Of a stretch of 11,181 bases of DNA, positions 6,713-11,181 are shown in pieces. The notes beneath the pieces were generated by a model. That model did not search any database. It was not told the origin of the DNA and worked only from the letters and a program-made list of their open reading frames with translations. The number at the start of each line of letters is the position of its first letter. Positions within the stretch are counted from its first letter, which is position 1. This stretch comes from RYN-433 sp036558265 (GTDB lineage: Bacteria; Planctomycetota; Phycisphaerae; Tepidisphaerales; Tepidisphaeraceae): the NCBI GenBank assembly GCA_036558265.1, contig DATBFY010000063.1:1-11181 (forward strand), read 5' to 3'. A program made the position numbers and the translations under genes.

Positions 6713-9331
6713 TCAAAAACCGCAACGTCCTCCGAACACTTCGCGCCCGTCGGCCCAATACAGCTTCATCAACGCCGTCTTGAACCCCGCAGGCAAGTTC
6801 CGTTCATCCTCCAACGCGTTCAAAAACCCTCCATCATCCACGACGGTCAACCGATCCAGTTCCAGCGGCACCAGCAGCTCACTCAGCGGCTTGGCCGCTG
6901 CCAGCGCGGCCGCGCGCGCCGGCACCGGTGTCGGCCCCGTGAACCGGTGCGCCGTACCCGGAAGGTGGGGGCGCAGCTCCACACCGGTTTGCTCGATCTC
7001 GTCCAGGTCCAAGGTGTAGACGGGCCCGCCGCCCGCCCGCGCCAGCGCGGCAGCAGCAGCAACCGGATGCGGACCCGGCCCGTCGCCCGGGTGCTCCGCC
7101 TCCTTCGCAAGCTGGGGAAGGTTTGACAGCGCCTGCTTCAGCGTCTGCGTTGCCGACGCCAGCGTCACGCCCGGCAGCGGGTCGCCGTTTGCGTTCTCCA
7201 GGTTCAGATAGCGCTCCCGCCCGCCCACCGTGATCCGTTCGAGGTTCGCCGACGCATCCTTCATGTTCTTCTTGGTCCCGTACCGCTTCAGCCCGTTGAT
7301 CACCACCAGTTCGATATCCGTCTCCTTGGCCCCGATCAGCGTGGCGTAGGGGTCGCCCGTCTGCGGCCCCAGTACCAGCAGGTCCGCCTTTTTCCCGACC
7401 TCGATCGAGCCCAGCGCCCGGTCCCATGACAGGATGTTCGCCGCCGTGGTCGTGACCATCGCGATGATCTCCTCGTCGCTGAACAATCCGCCCTTGAGCG
7501 CGCTCCACGCCTTGGCCGCCTTCACCTCACCCAGGATGTTCTTGCTCCCCGACGGCGACCAATCCGCGCCCAGTCCGATCCGCACCCCTGCCGCTTTGGC
7601 CGCGTCCACCAGCGCCGTGTCACCGTACAGCAGCAGGTTGCTCAGCGGCGACCAGACCATCGCGCCGCCGCGCGCCGCCAGCACGTCGAAGTCCTCCTCG
7701 TGCAAACCCGCCGAGTGGATTCCCGCCAACGCCCCGCTGATCGCCCATTCGCCGTCATCCCCCTTGAGCGCCAGAAAGTGCTCCCGAGCCGCGTCGTCCT
7801 TCCCCTCACTCAGGTGAAGGAGCAGGCAGGACGATTGGTTCAGCCGCTTGAGGAACTTCCCGCGGTCCTTCGACTCGACGTCGCCGATCCGCGTCGTCGC
7901 GTCGGGCAGCGCGTCCTCCCCCGTCTCTTCCACGTTGCGGACGATCCCGCGGTAATAACGCCCGATCCCCGGGTTTGCGCTCAACGAGATTCCCTGGGTC
8001 GTCGTCGTCCCGCCCAGCAGCGCCTTGCACTCGACATACCGCACCAGGGAAGGGACCAGGTCCGGCCGCGGGCCGATCACGCTCATCGGCCCGCTCACCC
8101 GCTTGCGGTACTCCGCGATCCCCGCCCACTGGTCGCGATTCGTGTATTTCGCGGGCACGTCCCAGAGCCGCAGCGCGTTATAGCTCAGGTGATTGTGCAG
8201 CTCGATCAACCCGGGATAGACCGTCCCGCGCGTGTCGATCATCGACGCGGTCGTGAATCCGGCGGGTGCCGGCGCCCCCGCCTCCTGAACCGCCACGATG
8301 ACCCCCGAATCAACGTAAACCACCCCGCGCTCGATGACCCGGTGATCCGCCATCGTTACGATTCGGCCTTTGAGCGCCAGCCTGCCCGTGGGCGCCGGAT
8401 CGACCGGCGCATGCACGATCACGTGCTCGGCCGCCACCAGCGCCCCCGCCAGCTCGCGCGATGCGCCCGGCGCCGCCATTTTTGCCATCGCGTGCGGCGC
8501 GCCGCCACCGCCACCGGCCAGCGCCGGCACGGTGATCGTCAGCGTCGCCCGCCGCTGCGCCGCCGTCGTCCCCGTCCGCGACGCCCAACCGTCCCGCTGC
8601 CGCATGAACGCCGGCAGCCCCGCGGGCAGGTCGTATTCCGGGATGTCCGCCAGGTCCCCGTCCGCGAACGCATCCCCGTACGGCACGAGCGGCCTGGGCT
8701 CATCCACTGCCGTCAGCGCCGCGTGAAGCGTCGCCAGCGCCACGTTCCACTTGGCGAGCATCGCCGCCGTGTTCGCCTTCAACTTCTGCGCGTTGTTCTT
8801 CGCCGCGCTCTCGGGGTAGGTGGGATGCGGGATCGCGACGTACGCCAGGTGCGCCGTCGCCGCCGCCGCCCCCGGCGTCGCGCGGTACTGCTTCCACGCC
8901 GAATCCGCCAGCGTCCCCAGCGCCACCACCGCCTGAAGCGCGTTGTTCTTCACCAGGGCGTCGAGCCACAGGTTTCGATAGGCCGCGATGTTCGCGTCGT
9001 TCCGGTGCTTCTGCCCCCCCTGCTGCCCGTAAACGCTGTACAGGAACGTGTTGATCATCACGTACCCGCGCGTCATCCCCAACTTGGCGAGAAACCCCTG
9101 CACGCGCTGCCCGGCGACCCCCACGAGGATCCGCCGAACCACCGTCTCGTTCGCCGCCGGATCCTGACCGATCAGGAGGACCCGCGCCGACCCGTCAAGC
9201 CTCCCCCGGTGAAAGATCGGCCCCCACTCGACCCGAAAGTCCCCGGCCGGATAAACCTGCTCCGCCGGAAACGACTCCGCCAGTGACCGGTACGGCTGAT
9301 CCACGTACCCCGGGCAAAACGGGTGCGCCAT
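6713..9331 (-). CDS. Fusion of a uracil-DNA-glycosylase-superfamily domain and a deaminase-type amidohydrolase
   Basis: One uninterrupted 872-codon frame. I chose ATG 9331 because it follows GGGGAAGG by five bases and begins with MAHPFCPGYVDQPYRSL, the usual start of this glycosylase type. A longer TTG start at 9439 overlaps a promoter candidate. Residues 1-270 are the glycosylase: GQDPAANE (55-62, D57 aligned with the catalytic aspartate of GQDPY enzymes), INTFLYS (93-99) and PHPTYPES (168-175, H169). A glycine-rich linker (272-277) follows. Residues about 300-690 are a metal-dependent amidohydrolase: HNH (379-381), HLSE (506-509), H539, SPLSN (561-565) and D590 in GADWSPSG, the HxH/HxxE/H/D set of subtype III enzymes such as SAH/MTA deaminase and triazine hydrolases. 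There is no carboxylated-lysine site visible. Residues 690-872 are an unrecognised extension. Domain calls are secure; substrates of both halves are inferred only. Confidence 0.88.
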   Translation of the reverse strand: MAHPFCPGYVDQPYRSLAESFPAEQVYPAGDFRVEWGPIFHRGRLDGSARVLLIGQDPAANETVVRRILVGVAGQRVQGFLAKLGMTRGYVMINTFLYSVYGQQGGQKHRNDANIAAYRNLWLDALVKNNALQAVVALGTLADSAWKQYRATPGAAAATAHLAYVAIPHPTYPESAAKNNAQKLKANTAAMLAKWNVALATLHAALTAVDEPRPLVPYGDAFADGDLADIPEYDLPAGLPAFMRQRDGWASRTGTTAAQRRATLTITVPALAGGGGGAPHAMAKMAAPGASRELAGALVAAEHVIVHAPVDPAPTGRLALKGRIVTMADHRVIERGVVYVDSGVIVAVQEAGAPAPAGFTTASMIDTRGTVYPGLIELHNHLSYNALRLWDVPAKYTNRDQWAGIAEYRKRVSGPMSVIGPRPDLVPSLVRYVECKALLGGTTTTQGISLSANPGIGRYYRGIVRNVEETGEDALPDATTRIGDVESKDRGKFLKRLNQSSCLLLHLSEGKDDAAREHFLALKGDDGEWAISGALAGIHSAGLHEEDFDVLAARGGAMVWSPLSNLLLYGDTALVDAAKAAGVRIGLGADWSPSGSKNILGEVKAAKAWSALKGGLFSDEEIIAMVTTTAANILSWDRALGSIEVGKKADLLVLGPQTGDPYATLIGAKETDIELVVINGLKRYGTKKNMKDASANLERITVGGRERYLNLENANGDPLPGVTLASATQTLKQALSNLPQLAKEAEHPGDGPGPHPVAAAAALARAGGGPVYTLDLDEIEQTGVELRPHLPGTAHRFTGPTPVPARAAALAAAKPLSELLVPLELDRLTVVDDGGFLNALEDERNLPAGFKTALMKLYWADGREVFGGRCGF

Positions 9332-9336
9332 GGTGA

Positions 9337-9344
9337 CCTTCCCC
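9337..9344 (-). promoter_or_regulatory. Ribosome binding site of the UDG-amidohydrolase fusion
   Basis: GGGGAAGG on the minus strand ends five bases before ATG 9331. It favours this start over a longer frame beginning at 9439. Confidence 0.5.
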
Positions 9345-9409
9345 GCGGCATCGCCGCGCTGCGGTGTGGCGTGACGGCTGAACTCGGAAAAGGCAAGATC
9401 CGCAACCCC

Positions 9410-9439
9410 ATTTGAATCGACGCGCACATTCCGCGTCAA
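9410..9439 (-). promoter_or_regulatory. Candidate sigma-70-like promoter for the UDG-amidohydrolase fusion
   Basis: On the minus strand TTGACG (9439-9434) and TCAAAT (9415-9410) are separated by 18 bases. The -35 matches consensus at five of six positions and the -10 at four. This would give a leader of about 70 bases before ATG 9331. Promoter motifs in planctomycetes are poorly characterised, so this is a candidate only. Confidence 0.35.
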
Positions 9440-9490
9440 CCCGAGTCTGCTCTGAGAAGGTCTGCGGCGCTGATTTGCCCCCCGGTCGGG

Positions 9491-10000
9491 TCAATCGTCG
9501 TTCTTGCGCTTCTGGGTGGCCATGTCCACGACGACCGTGCAGGCGAGGATCAGCACGTCGTCCTGGCCGGGCGCGATTTCAACGCCGTAGGTGTCGGTCC
9601 AGGTGAACCAGCGCTTGGAGACGGTGGCGACGGGTTGGCCGTCGGGCTCGCGCGCGAAGTTGTACTCGTGGGCCCAGAAGTCGCCCTGGACGAGCAGGTC
9701 GCCCGGGCCGGGGCCGTCGGCGTCCACGTCCACCGTGAAGCGGTTGCGAAAGAGGGTCCAGAGCTTCTGCTTGACGACGGCGGCGAGCTGGCCGCCGTGG
9801 TAGATCTCGTACGTGGGCCCCCAGGAGAGGAGCTTCTGGCGAATGAAGGCGAGCTCATTGCCGGCCATGTCCTGGAAGGAGAGCTTGTCGCCGATGGAGA
9901 GGGCCTTGCCATCCACGAAGAAGTGGTCGCGTCCGGCGTCGTCCTTGATGGTGAAGTCGGCGCCCCAGGACCAGAGTTTTTGCTTCATGACATAGCGCAT
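9491..10000 (-). CDS. LURP-one-related (tubby-like fold) protein
   Basis: A 169-residue protein that matches the LURP-one-related family in length and motif order. Its start is MRYVMKQKLWSWGADFTIKD, then FFVDGKALSIGDKLSF with MAGNELAFIRQKLLSWGPTY, then KQKLWTLFRNRFTVDV. Later come SKRWFTWTDTYGVEI and LILACTVVVDMA. The phrase K/RQKLWSW recurs at residues 6-13, 54-61 and 77-84, reflecting repeated strands of the twelve-stranded beta barrel around a central helix. The C-terminal tail QKRKNDD is charged. Family members bind phospholipids or act as scramblase-like or regulatory proteins in eukaryotes; the bacterial role is unknown, and no catalytic residues are expected. Start ATG 10000 has no obvious Shine-Dalgarno. 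It lies upstream of the UDG fusion gene on the same strand with a 159-base gap that contains a promoter candidate, so the two are probably separate units. Confidence 0.9.
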   Translation of the reverse strand: MRYVMKQKLWSWGADFTIKDDAGRDHFFVDGKALSIGDKLSFQDMAGNELAFIRQKLLSWGPTYEIYHGGQLAAVVKQKLWTLFRNRFTVDVDADGPGPGDLLVQGDFWAHEYNFAREPDGQPVATVSKRWFTWTDTYGVEIAPGQDDVLILACTVVVDMATQKRKNDD

Positions 10001-10116
10001 GCGGCAAAGCGTATCGCGCCAGATGGATGGGAGGGATGAGAGAAATCAGGAAGGTTTATAGACGAGCGTCCGGAGGGCGATTTACGGTATGCGCAAGTTG
10101 ATTGGGATCGGTTACG
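10001..10116. promoter_or_regulatory. Divergent intergenic region, LURP-one gene and zinc-ribbon gene
   Basis: 116 bases between divergent starts. A minus-strand TATAAA (10060-10055) about 55 bases before the LURP-one start could be a -10 element, but no -35 stands at a normal distance. No clear promoter is seen toward the plus-strand gene. Confidence 0.35.
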
Positions 10117-11181
10117 ATGCCTCGCGCTCGTCTGATCCGATCCATGGCCTGGTTGCCGACTGGTTCCGCGGTGATTCTGATCTGCGCGGCGGCATGCGCT
10201 TTCGCAGCGGGGACGTGGTTGATCAAGCGCGGACACTGGCCACGGCGGACTGGGGACGTGAGGCGGTGCCGGCGGTGCGGGTATGACCTGTCGGGGAACG
10301 CGAGCGGGGGGTGTCCGGAGTGCGGGTCGGACGTGGCGGTCGGCGGCGTGACGATCGGCGATCGGCGGCGGCGGCCGGTGGTGGCGGCGCTCGGGTTGTT
10401 GCTGGTGCTGGGGGGCGGGGTGGGGTTGGGCTGGCCCGGGATTGAGCGGCTGCGGTGGGTGGACTGGTATCGATATCGACCTCAGTCGTGGGTGGCGCGG
10501 GACCTGAAATCGAACGATGGGCAGATCGTGGCCCGGGCGTGGCGCGAGCTGGAGCGGCGGCGGCGCGAGAGTGGTTTATCGGAATCGACCGAATGGCACG
10601 TGGCGGAGGCGGCGCTGGCGGAGCAGGCGAAGCCGACGAGGAGTACCGGTCCGCTGCTGGAGCCGATGTTGGCATACCTGAGTCGCCGGTGTGCGGATCG
10701 GAAGTTGAGCGCGGGGCAGCAGGATCGGTTTTTTCGGCAGGCATTGCGGGCGGAGTTGAAGGTGCGGCCGGTGGTAGTGGCCGGGGAGCGGGTCCACTTG
10801 AGCACCACTTATACGGGCAACGGGGTGAACGATCCGCATTGGGTCACCGAGCGAGGGTTCGGTCGCGTCACGGTGGGCCCCGTCACCGTGGAGAGCGGTG
10901 TCGGATTTCCGGAGTCCGGACTCCGGGCCGACGGCGTTATCGGCTCGTCGTCAGCCATTGCGTCGGGCGTCGGGCCGCAACCTGTGACGTTCACACTGCC
11001 GATAACCATTTATCAGCGGACGACTGGCAGTGACAAGTTTCGCAAGGTCCTTGCGAAGTTCGAACAGGTGCTGCGGGGGACGACGCTCATTGAAGAAAAG
11101 CCCTCGGCCAGCAATCCGAAGATGGTGCCGGATCCGGCGTTGGCGGAGGGGATCCGGGCGGCGACGTCGATCCACATCCAG
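10117..11181 (+). CDS. Zinc-ribbon membrane protein, planctomycete type (partial, C-terminus off the right edge)
   Basis: An open plus frame from ATG 10117 (in-frame TGA 21 bases upstream of it) through 355 codons to the edge. A second ATG at 10144 is also possible. Residues 1-9 are basic, and residues 17-35 form a membrane helix (SAVILICAACAFAAGTWLI). A zinc ribbon then follows, C50-R-R-C53-GYDLSGNASGG-C65-P-E-C68, which is the 'CGYDLxGN...CPECG' motif typical of planctomycete membrane proteins. A second helix lies at 86-105 (VVAALGLLLVLGGGVGLGWP). Residues from 106 on are soluble, start with a WVDWYRYRPQSWVARDL segment and a helical part, and later become beta-like with TTYTGNGVNDP and PVTFTLPITIY. 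If the two helices span the membrane, the ribbon is on the opposite side from the long C-terminal domain only if one helix fails; with two helices the C-domain shares the side of the N-terminus. Function is unknown. Strong codon bias toward G/C endings supports coding. Confidence 0.85.
   Translation, partial: MPRARLIRSMAWLPTGSAVILICAAACAFAAGTWLIKRGHWPRRTGDVRRCRRCGYDLSGNASGGCPECGSDVAVGGVTIGDRRRRPVVAALGLLLVLGGGVGLGWPGIERLRWVDWYRYRPQSWVARDLKSNDGQIVARAWRELERRRRESGLSESTEWHVAEAALAEQAKPTRSTGPLLEPMLAYLSRRCADRKLSAGQQDRFFRQALRAELKVRPVVVAGERVHLSTTYTGNGVNDPHWVTERGFGRVTVGPVTVESGVGFPESGLRADGVIGSSSAIASGVGPQPVTFTLPITIYQRTTGSDKFRKVLAKFEQVLRGTTLIEEKPSASNPKMVPDPALAEGIRAATSIHIQ
10909..10926. repeat. Perfect 18-base palindrome inside the zinc-ribbon gene
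   Basis: CCGGAGTCCGGACTCCGG reads identically on both strands. It is in coding sequence, translated as part of FPESGLRAD. Another inverted pair, CACGGTG...CACCGTG, lies shortly upstream (10869-10890). In GC-rich DNA this could be chance. Confidence 0.6.

Noticed and set aside
7700..9286. Plus-strand open frame of 528 codons
   Set aside because: Arginine- and proline-rich shadow opposite the UDG-amidohydrolase fusion, which carries the recognisable catalytic motifs.
9332..9439. Longer N-terminus of the UDG fusion from TTG 9439
   Set aside because: The extra 36 residues do not resemble the family, the TTG lies in a -35-like hexamer, and ATG 9331 has a Shine-Dalgarno and the family start MAHPFCPGY.
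10455..11033. Plus-strand open frame of 192 codons in another phase
   Set aside because: Overlaps the zinc-ribbon gene, whose frame carries the CxxC motifs and stays open to the window edge.
1..11181. tRNA, rRNA, CRISPR, insertion sequence or prophage signals
   Set aside because: I saw no cloverleaf ending in CCA, no regularly spaced longer repeats, no transposase or integrase motifs and no terminal inverted repeats.

Overview
This window most likely comes from a member of the Planctomycetota, probably the class Phycisphaerae. Four things point there: high GC with long antisense open frames; an exported protein whose N-terminus carries the planctomycete-type tag LEALEDRRLLSG; a membrane protein with the phylum-typical zinc ribbon (CGYDLSGN...CPECG); and a small protein of the 'QPFEPFTIH' type that is common in planctomycete genomes. 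This rests on recognised sequence types, not on a search.

Layout. Positions 1-4336, minus strand: a MoxR-type operon read right to left. It holds a MoxR AAA+ ATPase, a 54-residue protein, a 103-residue membrane protein, a DUF58 protein and a large BatA-like VWA protein cut by the left edge. MoxR ATPases, DUF58 and VWA proteins commonly work together as chaperone or metal-insertion type complexes at the membrane. The two small genes between MoxR and DUF58 are the odd part of this copy. Positions 4532-5362, plus strand: mutM, the formamidopyrimidine-DNA glycosylase, divergent from the MoxR operon. Positions 5386-5426: a strong GC-rich hairpin between convergent genes. Positions 5444-6556, minus: an exported HAF-repeat protein. 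Positions 6713-9331, minus: an 872-residue fusion of a uracil-DNA-glycosylase-superfamily domain with a deaminase-type (HxH, HxxE, H, D) amidohydrolase. Positions 9491-10000, minus: a LURP-one/tubby-like protein. Positions 10117-11181, plus: a zinc-ribbon membrane protein that runs off the right edge.

The most notable items are three. (1) The UDG-amidohydrolase fusion joins a domain that removes damaged bases with one that resembles purine/pyrimidine or triazine deaminases; I know of no described system with this architecture. (2) Two five-unit, 35-base heptanucleotide tandem arrays of the same degenerate class (YRSTTNT) lie at unrelated places: one in the leader of the DUF58 gene, the other inside the mutM coding frame, where it lengthens a loop of the enzyme. 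(3) The 54-residue gene ends at a TAG, after which the same frame continues with what looks like the usual C-terminus of its family. No RNA genes, CRISPR arrays, transposases or integrases were seen, and no stretch longer than 300 bases lacks a gene.
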